Shown here: positions 53,063-63,056 of the stretch, one piece after another
Layout of the letters: each line of letters begins with the position of its first letter
Position numbering within the stretch: the stretch's first letter is position 1
Assembly: GCF_016427605.1 (NCBI RefSeq)
Contig: NZ_JAELXQ010000011.1
Coordinates: 1-64,000, forward strand
Direction of reading: 5' to 3'
DNA: 64,000 bases
Origin: Ochrobactrum sp. Q0168
GTDB lineage: Bacteria; Pseudomonadota; Alphaproteobacteria; Rhizobiales; Rhizobiaceae
The notes under the pieces: generated by a model
The model's input: the letters and a program-made list of their open reading frames with translations, nothing else
Database searches by the model: none
What the model was told of the DNA's origin: nothing
Program-made: the position numbers and the translations under genes

Positions 53063-54871
53063 TCAATCATCGCCCATCTTGAGCGCCTGAATAAAGGCCT
53101 CCTGCGGGATTTCGACCTTGCCGAACTGGCGCATGCGCTTTTTGCCTTCCTTCTGCTTTTCCAGAAGTTTGCGCTTGCGCGTCACGTCGCCGCCGTAGCA
53201 CTTGGCCGTCACGTCCTTGCGCAGCGCCGAGATCGTCTCACGCGCCACGATGCGACCGCCGATAGCCGCCTGAATCGGAATCTTGAACATGTGCTGCGGG
53301 ATCAGCTCTTTCAGCTTTTCGCAGAGCGCGCGGCCACGCTTTTCCGCAGCCGTTCGGTGCACCAGCATCGAAAGCGCATCCACCGGCTCTTCATTGACGA
53401 GGATCGACATCTTGACCAGATCACCCTCGCGATATTCCGAGAGATTATAGTCGAACGAGGCATAACCCTTCGAGATCGACTTCAAGCGGTCGTAGAAATC
53501 GAACACCACTTCGTTGAGCGGCAGTTCGTAGGTGATCATGGCGCGCGGGCCGACATAGGTGAGGTCCAGCTGAATGCCGCGGCGTTCCTGACACAGCTTC
53601 ATGATCGCGCCGAGATAATCATCCGGCGTCATGATGGTTGCCTTGATCCACGGCTCTTCAATGGCCGAAATCTTCACCACATCCGGCATATCGGCCGGGT
53701 TGTGCAGTTCCTTCTGCGAACCGTCGATCATGTTCAGGCGATAGACAACCGAAGGGGCCGTCGTGATGAGATCGAGATTGAACTCGCGCTCCAGACGTTC
53801 CTGAATGATCTCCAGATGCAGCAGGCCGAGGAAACCGCAACGGAAACCGAAACCGAGCGCTGCGGAGGTTTCCATTTCGAACGAGAACGAAGCGTCGTTG
53901 AGGCGCAGCTTGCCCATCGCGCCGCGCAGATCTTCGAAATCCGCCGCATCGACCGGGAACAGGCCGCAGAACACCACCGGCTGCGCGGGCTTGAAGCCGG
54001 GCAGCATTTTCTCGGTCGGGCGGCGATCCTCGGTGATCGTATCGCCGACGCGCGTATCGGCCACTTCCTTGATGGAAGCGGTGATGAAGCCAAGCTCGCC
54101 GGGGCCGAGTTCGTCCATCTGAACCATTTTCGGCGTGAAGACACCGGTGCGTTCCACCGGATATTTCGCGCCCGTGCCCATCATGCGGATGGTCTGGCCC
54201 TTTTTCAGCACGCCGTCGATGACGCGCACCAGAACGATGACGCCGAGATAGGAATCGTACCAGCTGTCGACCAGCATGGCCTTGAGCGGCGCATTGCGGT
54301 CGCCTTCCTTCGGCGCGGGCAGCTGGGTGACGATGGCTTCCAGCACGTCTTCGATGCCGATGCCGGTCTTGGCCGAAATATGCACGGCCTGCGACGCATC
54401 GATGCCGATGACTTCCTCGATCTGCTGCTTGACGCGCTCAGGCTCGGCGGCGGGCAGATCGATCTTGTTCAGCACGACCACGATTTCGTGGTTGTTGTCG
54501 ATGGCCTGATAGACATTGGCCAGCGTCTGCGCTTCCACGCCCTGGGAAGCATCCACCACGAGAAGCGAACCCTCGCACGCCGCGAGCGAACGCGAGACTT
54601 CATAGGCGAAGTCGACATGTCCGGGGGTGTCGATGAGGTTCAGCACATAATCTTCGCCGTTCTTCGCCTTATAGGTGAGACGGACGGTCTGCGCCTTGAT
54701 GGTGATGCCGCGCTCGCGCTCGATATCCATCGAGTCGAGAACCTGATCCTTCATCTCGCGCGTATCCAGACCGCCGGTCAATTGAATGAGGCGGTCGGCC
54801 AGCGTCGATTTGCCATGATCGATATGGGCGACGATCGAAAAATTGCGAATATGGTCAAGTGGTGTGCTCAT
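53063..54871 (-). CDS. lepA: Elongation factor 4
   Basis: The 602-residue translational GTPase has G1 '[14 protein letters not shown]' (about residues 16-29), G3 'DTPGHVDF', G4 'NKIDLP' and the LepA C-terminal domain ('[40 protein letters not shown]'). EF4 acts on stalled or mistranslocated ribosomes. Full length. A palindromic repeat lies between it and the divergent reductase gene. Confidence 0.98.
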   Translation of the reverse strand: MSTPLDHIRNFSIVAHIDHGKSTLADRLIQLTGGLDTREMKDQVLDSMDIERERGITIKAQTVRLTYKAKNGEDYVLNLIDTPGHVDFAYEVSRSLAACEGSLLVVDASQGVEAQTLANVYQAIDNNHEIVVVLNKIDLPAAEPERVKQQIEEVIGIDASQAVHISAKTGIGIEDVLEAIVTQLPAPKEGDRNAPLKAMLVDSWYDSYLGVIVLVRVIDGVLKKGQTIRMMGTGAKYPVERTGVFTPKMVQMDELGPGELGFITASIKEVADTRVGDTITEDRRPTEKMLPGFKPAQPVVFCGLFPVDAADFEDLRGAMGKLRLNDASFSFEMETSAALGFGFRCGFLGLLHLEIIQERLEREFNLDLITTAPSVVYRLNMIDGSQKELHNPADMPDVVKISAIEEPWIKATIMTPDDYLGAIMKLCQERRGIQLDLTYVGPRAMITYELPLNEVVFDFYDRLKSISKGYASFDYNLSEYREGDLVKMSILVNEEPVDALSMLVHRTAAEKRGRALCEKLKELIPQHMFKIPIQAAIGGRIVARETISALRKDVTAKCYGGDVTRKRKLLEKQKEGKKRMRQFGKVEIPQEAFIQALKMGDD

Positions 54872-54915
54872 GCGCGCGATTTAACAGCAAGCAGCGGAAT
54901 CTCAAAGCTCTATTC

Positions 54916-54963
54916 GAGCATGATCCCGAAAAGTGTGAAGCGGTTTTCGGATAAGATCATGCT
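54916..54963. repeat. Palindromic repeat of the GCATGATCCCGAAAAG family upstream of lepA
   Basis: GAGCATGATCCCGAAAAGTG and GGTTTTCGGATAAGATCATGC face each other. It is the best-conserved stand-alone copy here and lies in the divergent gap between lepA and the NDUFA9-like gene. Confidence 0.85.
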
Positions 54964-55123
54964 GAAACACAAAAAACGAACACGGGAAAAAGCCCTGCTA
55001 TCATGATCGTGACAACAAGTCCCCTTTGCCTTGTTGCAAAAAGGCGATAAATCACCGGCAATACAGACGCATTGCGGCTGCTGCTCGCAAGCGGCGCAAC
55101 TGGCTTTCATGCAGGAGTTTAGG

Positions 55124-56110
55124 ATGAAGACCGAACCGAACGAAGTCCACAACAGGCCGAAACTGGTCACCGTTTTCGGCGGCTCCGGCTTTGTCGGGCG
55201 CGCGGTCGTGGCAAGTCTCACCAAGCGCGGCTATCGCGTGCGCGTTGCCGTGCGCAAGCCCGAAGTGGCATATTACATGGCGCCGCTCGGCAATGTCGGG
55301 CAGATCCAGATGGTGCAGGCCAATGTCCGCCATCGCGCTTCGGTCGAGCTGGTCGTCAAGGGTTCCGACCATGTCGTGAACCTTGTCGGCATTCTGGCCG
55401 AAGGCGGTCGCCAGCGTTTCAACACGGTTCAGGTGCTGGGCGCGAAGAACATCGCCGAAGCCGCCAAGGCCGCCGGCATTCCGATGACGCATATTTCGTC
55501 GCTCGCTGCTGATGTGAACTCTGCTTCGGACTATGCCCGCACCAAGGCTGAAGGCGAAAACGCCGTGCTTTCCGTGCTGCCGGAAACCGTTATCCTGCGT
55601 CCGTCGATCATTTTCGGTCACGAAGACCGCTTCTTCAACCGCTTCGCCAATATGGCGCGCTTCTCGCCCTTCCTGCCGCTTATCGGCGGCGGCGAAACCA
55701 AGCTCCAGCCGGTCTATGTCGGCGATGTTGCGGAAGCCGTTGCCCGCGCCGTCGATGGCAAGCTGATGCCGGGCGGCGTCTATGAACTGGGCGGCCCGGA
55801 TGTGCAGCCGTTCAAGAACTGGATGAAGGACATGCTGCGCGTTATCGACCGCAAGCGCGTTCTCATTTCGCTGCCGTGGTGGGTCGCCCGCCTGCAGGCT
55901 TCGGTTCTGAGCCTGCTGCCGAACCCGCCGATCACCAAGGATCAGGTGACGCTCCTGAAATACGACAATGTCGTTTCGGAAGCAGCCATCAAGGAAGGCC
56001 GCACATTGCAGGGCATGGGCATTACGCCGGAAGGCGTCGACGCCGTGCTGCCAGCCTATCTCTGGCGCTACCGCGTGGCCGGTCAGTACACCAAGACCGG
56101 CTTTGCGTGA
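55124..56110 (+). CDS. NAD-dependent epimerase/reductase of the complex I NDUFA9-like family
   Basis: About 328 residues with the Rossmann motif 'LVTVFGGSGFVGRAVVASLTKRGYRVRVAVRKPE' and family sequence 'MTHISSLAADVNSASDYARTKAEGENAVL' and 'ILRPSIIFGHEDRFFNRFANMARF'. These proteins are related to the NDUFA9 subunit of complex I. In bacteria they may assist quinone or complex I function. GGAG stands 6 bases before ATG 55124. Several upstream in-frame starts exist. Confidence 0.85.
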   Translation: MKTEPNEVHNRPKLVTVFGGSGFVGRAVVASLTKRGYRVRVAVRKPEVAYYMAPLGNVGQIQMVQANVRHRASVELVVKGSDHVVNLVGILAEGGRQRFNTVQVLGAKNIAEAAKAAGIPMTHISSLAADVNSASDYARTKAEGENAVLSVLPETVILRPSIIFGHEDRFFNRFANMARFSPFLPLIGGGETKLQPVYVGDVAEAVARAVDGKLMPGGVYELGGPDVQPFKNWMKDMLRVIDRKRVLISLPWWVARLQASVLSLLPNPPITKDQVTLLKYDNVVSEAAIKEGRTLQGMGITPEGVDAVLPAYLWRYRVAGQYTKTGFA

Positions 56111-56132
56111 GACATCGTAATCGGAAATGACT

Positions 56133-56159
56133 AAGGGGCCTCGCGGCCCCTTTTCTTTT
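56133..56159 (+). terminator. Terminator after the NDUFA9-like gene
   Basis: AAGGGGCC TCGC GGCCCCTT followed by TTCTTTTG. It can also serve uppP on the other strand. Confidence 0.88.
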
Positions 56160-56161
56160 GT

Positions 56162-56968
56162 TCAACCCCAAATCAATAAAGCCGCCAGCCCCGCGGACCC
56201 CACGATCAAACGCCACCAGGCAAAGAGCTTGAAGCCGTGGCGCGAGACATAGTCGAGCAGATAGCGCACGACGAACACGCCCGAGATGAAGGCCATCACG
56301 AAACCGACGGCGATCAGCGCGCCATCATTCATCGTGAGCATGTCGCGGCTCTTGTAGAGATCATAGGCGAAGGCCCCGGCCATGGTCGGCATGGCGAGGA
56401 AGAACGAGAATTCCGCAGCCGAGCGCTTGTCGGCACCCAGAAGCAGGGAGCCCACAATCGTGGAACCCGAGCGTGACACGCCGGGGATCATGGCAAGGCA
56501 CTGGATGAAGCCGATGGCAAGACACATTGGCAGCGGATAATCCATTACATCATGATAGCGCGGGCGCAGATTGAGCTGATCGACCCAGAGCAGGATCAGA
56601 CCGCCGAGGATCAGCATGACGCAGACCAGCATCGGCGTTTCAAAGAGCACGCTCTTGATGAAGCCATGCGCAGCCGCACCGATGAAAGCGGCGGGCAGGA
56701 AGGCGACCAGAATGCCGAAGACAAAATGACGCGTGCGCGCGTCACGGGGAAAATCCGCCAGAAGCTTGAGCAATTTCGCCGAATAGACGGTCAAAATAGC
56801 CAGAATAGCGCCGAGCTGGATCAGCACCTCAAACGTCTTTCCTGTGGATTCGAAGCCCAGAAAATGTCCGACCAACAACAAATGCCCGGTGGAAGAAACC
56901 GGGATAAACTCGGTCAGACCTTCGATGAGACCGAGAAACGCGGCTTCCAGCAGATTAAAAATATCCAT
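56162..56968 (-). CDS. uppP: Undecaprenyl-diphosphatase UppP (BacA)
   Basis: The 268-residue membrane protein shows the family motifs '[21 protein letters not shown]' (Glu-rich loop) and '[19 protein letters not shown]', with about eight hydrophobic segments. It dephosphorylates undecaprenyl pyrophosphate to recycle the lipid carrier for peptidoglycan and glycans, and gives background bacitracin tolerance. Confidence 0.96.
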   Translation of the reverse strand: MDIFNLLEAAFLGLIEGLTEFIPVSSTGHLLLVGHFLGFESTGKTFEVLIQLGAILAILTVYSAKLLKLLADFPRDARTRHFVFGILVAFLPAAFIGAAAHGFIKSVLFETPMLVCVMLILGGLILLWVDQLNLRPRYHDVMDYPLPMCLAIGFIQCLAMIPGVSRSGSTIVGSLLLGADKRSAAEFSFFLAMPTMAGAFAYDLYKSRDMLTMNDGALIAVGFVMAFISGVFVVRYLLDYVSRHGFKLFAWWRLIVGSAGLAALLIWG

Positions 56969-57219
56969 GAAGTCAGTACCTTAGAATGGTTGGCACAGTG
57001 GAGACATCTGAACCGGCTCGCAGGAGCGGTTATGGCGGCTAAGACGGGCCTTTCCAGCGATTGCTTGTCTCCCGCAAACATAGGTCTTATAGACTTTATA
57101 TTCCGTTGATGCGGCGTCGAATCGCTTGGCAGCAGAAATAGCCTGCTGCATGCGCAAACGCCATGCCAATCTCCGGACGTTCAATTCAAGCTGTGTCAGT
57201 CGAGAGTACCGCGTCGATC

Positions 57220-57912
57220 ATGCTTACGCTGTTTCATCATCCCATGTCTTCAGGCTCGCGTTATGTGCGGCTAATCCTCGGCGAATATGGCGTGGAAGCG
57301 GAACTGATCGAGGAAAGGCCGTGGTCGCGCCGCAAGGAATTTCTGGCGCTGAATCCGGCTGCCACCCTGCCCGTGCTGCTGGCGGAAAACGACCTGCCGG
57401 TGGTGGGCGCAACCGTGATCGCCGAATATCTCGATGAAACGCGCGGCGCGTTGAAGCGCAACCGTCGCCTCCTGCCGGAAAGCCCGATGGAGCGCGCCGA
57501 AGTGCGCCGCCTCGTGGACTGGTTTCTGCTGAAATTCGAAAACGAAGTCACCCGCCACATCACGCGCGAACGCGTTTATAAATTGCAGATGGCGGCTGAA
57601 ATGGGCGGCAGCGCGCCGGATTCCACCGCAATCCGCGCAGCCCGCACCAATATCCGCCAGCATATGAAATATATCGACTGGCTGGCCGCCACGCGCGACT
57701 GGCTGGCAGGTGCGCATCCAAGCTATGCCGATATGGCGGCAGCAGCGGCGGTTTCGGTGCTCGACTATCTCGGTGAAATCGAATGGGGCGAAACCCGTGC
57801 CGCGCGCGACTGGTATGCGCGCATGAAGTCGCGCCCCGCCTTCCGCCCGCTTTTGTCCGATCGCGTGCGCGGACTTGCCCCGGTGGCCCATTATGGCGAC
57901 CTCGATTTCTGA
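57220..57912 (+). CDS. Glutathione S-transferase family protein
   Basis: About 230 residues: N-terminal thioredoxin-like domain '[35 protein letters not shown]' with '[29 protein letters not shown]', then a helical C-terminal domain. The ATG at 57220 gives the correct family start, and an in-frame ATG at 57163 does not. The catalytic Ser/Tyr is replaced by the 'HPMSSGSR' loop. It overlaps queG by about 20 bp. Confidence 0.88.
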   Translation: MLTLFHHPMSSGSRYVRLILGEYGVEAELIEERPWSRRKEFLALNPAATLPVLLAENDLPVVGATVIAEYLDETRGALKRNRRLLPESPMERAEVRRLVDWFLLKFENEVTRHITRERVYKLQMAAEMGGSAPDSTAIRAARTNIRQHMKYIDWLAATRDWLAGAHPSYADMAAAAAVSVLDYLGEIEWGETRAARDWYARMKSRPAFRPLLSDRVRGLAPVAHYGDLDF

Positions 57913-59038
57913 GACAAAGGCAGACAGGCTGAAGCGCTTCCTCATCGAAGAAGCCAAAGCCGTGGGCTTCGACGCTGTCGCCTTCACCACACCGGGTGCT
58001 ATTCCACAGGCGCCTGAACGCCTGCGGCAATATCTTGCCGATGGCCATCACGCCGACATGCTCTGGATGGAAGAGACCGAAGAACGCCGGGCCAATCCCG
58101 GCGTGCTCTGGCCGGAAGTTCGTTCCATCATGATGCTGGCCATGAATTACGGGCCGGACACCAACCCGCTGGCTGTGCTCGATCAGAAAGATCGCGCGGC
58201 CATATCGGTCTATGCGCAGAACCGCGATTATCACGACATCATCAAGGGCAAGCTGAAACACGTGGCGAGCCGCTTTGCCGCGCGCGCCGGGCAGGACGTC
58301 AAGGTTTTCGTCGATACCGCGCCCGTCATGGAAAAGCCGCTGGCGGAAGCTGCAGGCCTTGGCTGGCAGGGCAAGCACACCAATCTGGTCAGCCGCGAGC
58401 TTGGGTCATGGCTGTTTCTGGGCTCGATCTTCACCACGGCGGAAATCCCGCCGGATGAGCCTGAGCGCGACCATTGCGGCTCCTGCCGCGCCTGTCTCGA
58501 CGCCTGCCCGACCAAGGCCTTTCCAGCGCCCTATCGTATCGATGCGGGCCGCTGTATTTCCTATCTCACCATCGAGAACAAGGGCCCCATTCCGGCGGAG
58601 TTTCGCAAGGCCATGGGCAACCGAATCTATGGTTGCGACGACTGCCTTTCGGTCTGCCCGTGGAACAAATTCGCGCAGGCGACCAGCGAAATGAAGCTGA
58701 AGGCGCGCGACGATCTGAAAGCGCCTCGTCTCAGCGACCTGTTGACGCTGGACGATCCAGCGTTTCGCGCGCTTTTTTCCGGCTCGCCGGTCAAGCGGAT
58801 CGGGCGCGACCGCTTCATCCGCAATGTGCTGATCGCGGCGGGCAATTCCGGCGATGCAGCGCTGCTGCCGCAGATCGAGTTGCTGCTTGGGGATGGTGCA
58901 CCTGTCGTGCGTGGGGCGGCGGTATGGGCCTTGAAGCAGCTGGCCGCACCCAGCCATGTCGATGCCTTGCAAAAACGTCTGGCCTCTGCGGAAGAGGATG
59001 CTACGGTGCAGAAAGAGTGGAATACGGAGACAGTCTGA
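57893..59038 (+). CDS. queG: Epoxyqueuosine reductase
   Basis: About 381 residues with the QueG cobalamin domain and two 4Fe-4S clusters: '[16 protein letters not shown]' and '[13 protein letters not shown]'. A HEAT-like C-terminal repeat ('[26 protein letters not shown]') follows. It makes queuosine in tRNA in the last step. Start MATSISETK lies within the end of the GST gene. A start 18 bases upstream is also in frame. The overlap implies translational coupling. Confidence 0.95.
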   Translation: MATSISETKADRLKRFLIEEAKAVGFDAVAFTTPGAIPQAPERLRQYLADGHHADMLWMEETEERRANPGVLWPEVRSIMMLAMNYGPDTNPLAVLDQKDRAAISVYAQNRDYHDIIKGKLKHVASRFAARAGQDVKVFVDTAPVMEKPLAEAAGLGWQGKHTNLVSRELGSWLFLGSIFTTAEIPPDEPERDHCGSCRACLDACPTKAFPAPYRIDAGRCISYLTIENKGPIPAEFRKAMGNRIYGCDDCLSVCPWNKFAQATSEMKLKARDDLKAPRLSDLLTLDDPAFRALFSGSPVKRIGRDRFIRNVLIAAGNSGDAALLPQIELLLGDGAPVVRGAAVWALKQLAAPSHVDALQKRLASAEEDATVQKEWNTETV

Positions 59039-59039
59039 C

Positions 59040-59909
59040 ATGCGCATTTTCCTGTTCGGGGCCGGATATTCGGCACAAGCCTTTGCCAAGCGGGTGACGG
59101 GAGAAGCAGAGCGCATCGACGGAACCACCCGCCACGAGCAGAAATTCCCGATCCTTGAGAAATCCGGCATTTCGCCGCTGCTGTTCGATGGCGAAACGCC
59201 CTCGCCCGAACTTCTGGAGCGACTCGCCAAGGCAACCCATGTGGTGATTTCAATTGCCCCCGGCGAAGCGGGCGACCCGACGCTTGCCTGGGTCGAGGAA
59301 GCGCTGAGCCGTCCCGACAATACGATTCGCTGGATCGGCTATCTCTCGACCGTTGGCGTTTATGGCGATCACAAGGGCGAATGGGTGGATGAAACCACGC
59401 AATGCAAACCGGTTTCGCGCCGCAGCCTAGAACGCGTCGAAGCGGAGCAGGCCTGGACAGAATTGAGCGAGCGGCATGGAACGCCGCTGGCTATTCTGCG
59501 GCTGTCGGGTATTTACGGTCCCGGCCGCAATGCTTTCGTCAATCTGGAGCGTGGCACGGCGCGACGTCTCGTCAAGCAGGATCAGGTGTTCAACCGCATC
59601 CATGTGGAAGACATTGCGGGCGCTTTGCGCTTTCTCGCAGGCACCGATACGGGCGGTATTTTCAACATTACCGATAATGAGCCATCGCCGCCGCAGGATG
59701 TCGTTGCCTATGCGGTCGAACTGATGGGCGTCACGCCGCCGCCGGAAGTGCCGTTTGAAGACGCGGAGCTGACGCCGATGGCGCGCTCCTTCTATGGCGA
59801 GAACAAGCGCGTCTCCAATAAGCGTATCGAGGCGCTGGGCTACTCTTTCATCTATCCCGATTACAGAGCTGCCTTTTCGGCCATGTGGCGAGACGGGAAC
59901 TGGCGCTGA
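59040..59909 (+). CDS. SDR-family NAD-dependent epimerase/dehydratase
   Basis: 289 residues starting MRIFLFGAGYSAQAFAKRV (Rossmann), followed by 'WIGYLSTVGVYGDHKGEWVDE', 'ILRLSGIYGPGRNAF' and 'RIHVEDIAGALRFLA'. It resembles the YeeZ/extended-SDR group. Tyr and Lys of the classical YxxxK are not clear, so it may be a binding rather than a catalytic form. Its ATG touches the queG stop. Confidence 0.83.
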   Translation: MRIFLFGAGYSAQAFAKRVTGEAERIDGTTRHEQKFPILEKSGISPLLFDGETPSPELLERLAKATHVVISIAPGEAGDPTLAWVEEALSRPDNTIRWIGYLSTVGVYGDHKGEWVDETTQCKPVSRRSLERVEAEQAWTELSERHGTPLAILRLSGIYGPGRNAFVNLERGTARRLVKQDQVFNRIHVEDIAGALRFLAGTDTGGIFNITDNEPSPPQDVVAYAVELMGVTPPPEVPFEDAELTPMARSFYGENKRVSNKRIEALGYSFIYPDYRAAFSAMWRDGNWR

Positions 59910-59986
59910 TTGCCGATTTTGACGGCGCAAAGCATAATCGCCGCGTCACGCCTGAATGATTCGGGTCCGTGTAGTTTCCGGGAAGT

Positions 59987-60937
59987 TTGCCGATGGCTCT
60001 GAAATCTGTTTCGAAATTCTGGTCGCGTCTTGTTCTCGCAACCTGTCTGGCGGCGATGATCGCGCCTGACTTCGTGCCCATGGCCATGGCGGATGACATG
60101 CCCGCCAAGCAGGCATTCGGTGCAGAACGCCTCCCCGTGCTGGCGCAGGAGCCGCAATCGATCGGCTTTTATGCCAAGGGCTGTCTCGCAGGCGCTGTTG
60201 CGCTGCCGACAGACGGTCCAAACTGGCAGGTCATGCGCCTCTCGCGCAATCGCCGCTGGGGCCATCCGCGCATGATCGGCTTGCTGGAAAAGCTCTCCCG
60301 CCATGCCGCCAAGGATGGCTGGCCGGGCCTGCTCGTCGGCGATATTTCCCAGCCGCGCGGCGGTCCGATGCTAACCGGCCATGCTTCGCATCAGGTAGGG
60401 CTCGATGCCGATATCTGGCTGACACCAATGCCCAAGAAGCGTTTCACCGATGCGGAACGCGAAAGCGTTTCCGCCGTCTCGATGTTGAAAGGGGATTCCC
60501 TTTATGTCGATCCCAAGAAATGGTCCCCTGCCCGCACCGCGCTGATCAAACACGCCGCGAGCTATCCGGAAGTCGAGCGCATCTTCGTGCATCCGGGCAT
60601 CAAGAAGCAGCTTTGCGATACGGTGACCGGCGATAGAAGCTGGCTTGGCAAGGTTCGTCCCTATTGGGGTCACTTCTACCATTTCCATGTGCGTCTGACC
60701 TGCCAGCCCGGCTCGCCGCAATGCAAGGCGCAGCCCAAGGTCGCGGCTGGCGACGGCTGTGACAAGTCGCTCGCCTGGTGGTTCACCGACGAGCCGTGGA
60801 AGCCAGCAAAGCCATCGAAGGAACCGCCGAAGAAGCCGCGTCCCGTGATGGTGTCTGATCTTCCAAAGGCATGTGCCGCCGTGCTGGCCGGTCCCGCGCC
60901 CAATTCGGTCGCCGACGTCACCTATGGTGTGCAGTAA
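59987..60937 (+). CDS. mepA: Penicillin-insensitive murein endopeptidase MepA
   Basis: The 316-residue exported protein (signal ending about 'PMAMA') has the LAS-family zinc motifs 'GHASHQVGLDADIWL' and 'GHFYHFHVRLTC'. It cleaves D-Ala-meso-DAP cross-links in peptidoglycan. Cysteines at several positions suggest disulfides. The start 59987 or 59993 cannot be separated. A palindromic element lies after it. Confidence 0.94.
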   Translation: MPMALKSVSKFWSRLVLATCLAAMIAPDFVPMAMADDMPAKQAFGAERLPVLAQEPQSIGFYAKGCLAGAVALPTDGPNWQVMRLSRNRRWGHPRMIGLLEKLSRHAAKDGWPGLLVGDISQPRGGPMLTGHASHQVGLDADIWLTPMPKKRFTDAERESVSAVSMLKGDSLYVDPKKWSPARTALIKHAASYPEVERIFVHPGIKKQLCDTVTGDRSWLGKVRPYWGHFYHFHVRLTCQPGSPQCKAQPKVAAGDGCDKSLAWWFTDEPWKPAKPSKEPPKKPRPVMVSDLPKACAAVLAGPAPNSVADVTYGVQ

Positions 60938-60979
60938 TCGAGTATCGTGCCCCGCCGTTTGGCGGCGGGGCATTCTCTC

Positions 60980-61126
60980 TAAGAGCCTGAATCAAAAAGC
61001 GGCATGTGCGTGCGAAAATGGTGATTTTCGAGTACCGGAGCGGAGCGTACTCAAGGTACGTGAGCACCGGAACGCAGAAAATTGCCATTTGCAGCCGCAC
61101 AGGACGACTTTTGGAACAGGCTCTAA
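60980..61126. repeat. 147-bp palindromic element, copy D
   Basis: TAAGAGCCTG...CAGGCTCTAA, with a body nearly identical to copy B, placed between mepA and mgsA, both on the plus strand. It has no nested insert. Confidence 0.9.
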
Positions 61127-61202
61127 GCCCTCTTTTCACCGGCTTATAGCTCAGCTATAGGTTTCAAACGATTTAGAGCTTGATGACAAGGTTATCAATT
61201 TC

Positions 61203-61580
61203 ATGACAAAGCGCCTGCGCATCGCATTGATCGCCCACGATTTGAAGAAAGACGACATGGTGGCCTTTGCGCGCGCGCATGAAAAGGCGCTGTCGCGTTT
61301 CGATATCGTGGCCACGGGCACGACCGGCGGGCTGATCCTCGACGCCTGCCCTTCGCTGACGATCCATCGCGTCAAGAGCGGTCCGCTCGGCGGCGACCAG
61401 CAGATCGGTGCGATGATTGCGGAAGGCACTGTCGAAGCGCTGATCTTCTTCATCGATCCGCTGTCGCCGCTGCCGCATGATGTGGACGTAAAGGCGCTGA
61501 CGCGGCTTGGCAGCGTCTATGACATACCGATGGCGCTAAACCGTGCCACGGCGGAAAGGCTCATCAAGGCTTTGGACTGA
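61203..61580 (+). CDS. mgsA: Methylglyoxal synthase
   Basis: The 125-residue protein has the family motifs '[14 protein letters not shown]', 'ATGTTGGLI', '[16 protein letters not shown]' and '[38 protein letters not shown]', with the catalytic Asp in the DPL motif region. It converts dihydroxyacetone phosphate to methylglyoxal. It is 76 bp upstream of glk. Confidence 0.96.
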   Translation: MTKRLRIALIAHDLKKDDMVAFARAHEKALSRFDIVATGTTGGLILDACPSLTIHRVKSGPLGGDQQIGAMIAEGTVEALIFFIDPLSPLPHDVDVKALTRLGSVYDIPMALNRATAERLIKALD

Positions 61581-61656
61581 TACGAGCGAAGATATACAAG
61601 CCCATGGGCAAGCCCCCAAAACTCAAAAGGGCCACAAGAAACGACAGGGAGAGAGA

Positions 61657-62685
61657 ATGCAAGCCATGATCGACGCCGAACAGAGTTTCCAGTTTCCAGT
61701 CCTCGTCGGCGATATTGGCGGCACCAATGCCCGCTTTGCAATCCTTGTCGATGCCAATTCCGAACCGAAGGAATTCCCGGTTCTTCAGACGGCGGATTAT
61801 GCGACCATCGATGAAGCCATTCAGACGGCCATTCTCGACCAGACGTCGCTGCAGCCGCGCTCGGTCATTCTGGCCATAGCAGGCCCCGTCGAAGGCGATG
61901 AAATCGATCTCACCAATTGCGACTGGGTTGTGCGCCCGAAGAAGCTGATCTCTGATCTCGGCTTCAAGGACGTGACCGTGCTCAACGATTTCGAGGCGCA
62001 GGCGCTGGCCGTGGTGTCGCTCGAAGGCCATCATATGGAGCAGATCGGCGGCAAGCCGGACGAGGTGATCGCAACCCGCGTCGTGCTCGGCCCGGGCACG
62101 GGCCTCGGCGTGGCCGGTCTGGTGCGCACCCGCAAGGCCTGGGTACCGGTTCCCGGCGAAGGCGGCCATGTCGATGTCGGCCCGCGCAGCGAACGCGACT
62201 ATCAGATTTTCCCGCATATCGAGCAGATCGACGGGCGCGTTTCCGCCGAACAGATTCTGAGTGGACGCGGCCTGCACAATCTCTATGTGGCAATCTGCAC
62301 CGCTGACGGCGTGACCCCGACGCTGGAAACCCCCGCCGACATCACCTCCGCCGGTCTTGATGGCAGCAACACGCAAGCCAGCGAAACGCTCGACCTGTTT
62401 GCAACCTATCTTGGCCGTGTGGCGGGCGACATGGCGCTTGTCTTCATGGCGCATGGCGGCGTTTACCTGTCGGGCGGCATTCCGCAACGCATTCTGCCTG
62501 CCTTGCGGGCAGGCGGTTTCCGCGCGGCCTTTGAGGATAAAGCACCGCATCAGGCCATCATGCATGACATTCCGATCCATGTGATCACCTATCCGCTGGC
62601 GGCGTTGAGCGGCCTGTCGGCTTTTGCCTGCGCACCGTCGCGCTTCGAAGTCTCGACGGATGGACGCCGCTGGCGCATCGGCTAA
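61657..62685 (+). CDS. glk: Glucokinase
   Basis: The 342-residue product begins [30 protein letters not shown] and includes '[13 protein letters not shown]' and '[14 protein letters not shown]'. It phosphorylates glucose to glucose-6-phosphate with ATP. The ATG at 61657 follows a GA-rich ribosome site (GGGAGAGA), and the frame is open upstream without homology. It follows mgsA, so the two could be co-transcribed, which would pair sugar entry with overflow glycolysis. Confidence 0.95.
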   Translation: MQAMIDAEQSFQFPVLVGDIGGTNARFAILVDANSEPKEFPVLQTADYATIDEAIQTAILDQTSLQPRSVILAIAGPVEGDEIDLTNCDWVVRPKKLISDLGFKDVTVLNDFEAQALAVVSLEGHHMEQIGGKPDEVIATRVVLGPGTGLGVAGLVRTRKAWVPVPGEGGHVDVGPRSERDYQIFPHIEQIDGRVSAEQILSGRGLHNLYVAICTADGVTPTLETPADITSAGLDGSNTQASETLDLFATYLGRVAGDMALVFMAHGGVYLSGGIPQRILPALRAGGFRAAFEDKAPHQAIMHDIPIHVITYPLAALSGLSAFACAPSRFEVSTDGRRWRIG

Positions 62686-62710
62686 GTTCCACCAGCAAGA
62701 GGATCGGGGT

Positions 62711-62905
62711 GTCTGAATCAAAAAGCGGCAGGCCATGGCGAAAATGGTGATTTCGAGAACCGGAGCTTGAGCCGTACATTTGGGTACGTGAGCACCGGAA
62801 GCCTCGCATAATCCGAAAAGTTGCAGACTTTTCGGATCAGATTATGCGAATACAAAACTCAAATTGCCATTTGCAGCCCGGCATGGCGACTTTTGGATCA
62901 GATAC
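62711..62905. repeat. Palindromic element, copy E (about 195 bp, divergent, with nested palindrome)
   Basis: GTCTGAATCAAAAAGCGGC...GGCGACTTTTGGATCAGATACC matches the body of copies A-D but has lost the AGAGCCTG ends. It contains the nested palindrome at 62806-62847. It is the most diverged copy. Confidence 0.85.
62806..62847. repeat. GCATGATCCCGAAAAG-family palindrome nested in element E
   Basis: GCATAATCCGAAAAGTTGCA...CTTTTCGG...AGATTATGC, at the same point of the host element as in copy C. Confidence 0.85.
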
Positions 62906-62940
62906 CAGGGATGGATAATTACGCGAGTTAAAGCTATAGA

Positions 62941-62987
62941 AACGCGGCGGGAATTGGCTTTCGGCCTTTTCACCGCCGCGTTTTTGG
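62941..62987 (+). terminator. Intrinsic terminator upstream of the ABC exporter gene
   Basis: AACGCGGCGG and CCGCCGCGTT enclose a 22-base loop and are followed by TTTGG(T). It ends transcription coming from glk. Confidence 0.75.
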
Positions 62988-63056
62988 TTTTAATACCAAC
63001 GCATTTTCAACGGTAGTCTCGGACAGACCGAGCTCAGGAATGAAGCGCTTTTGCAC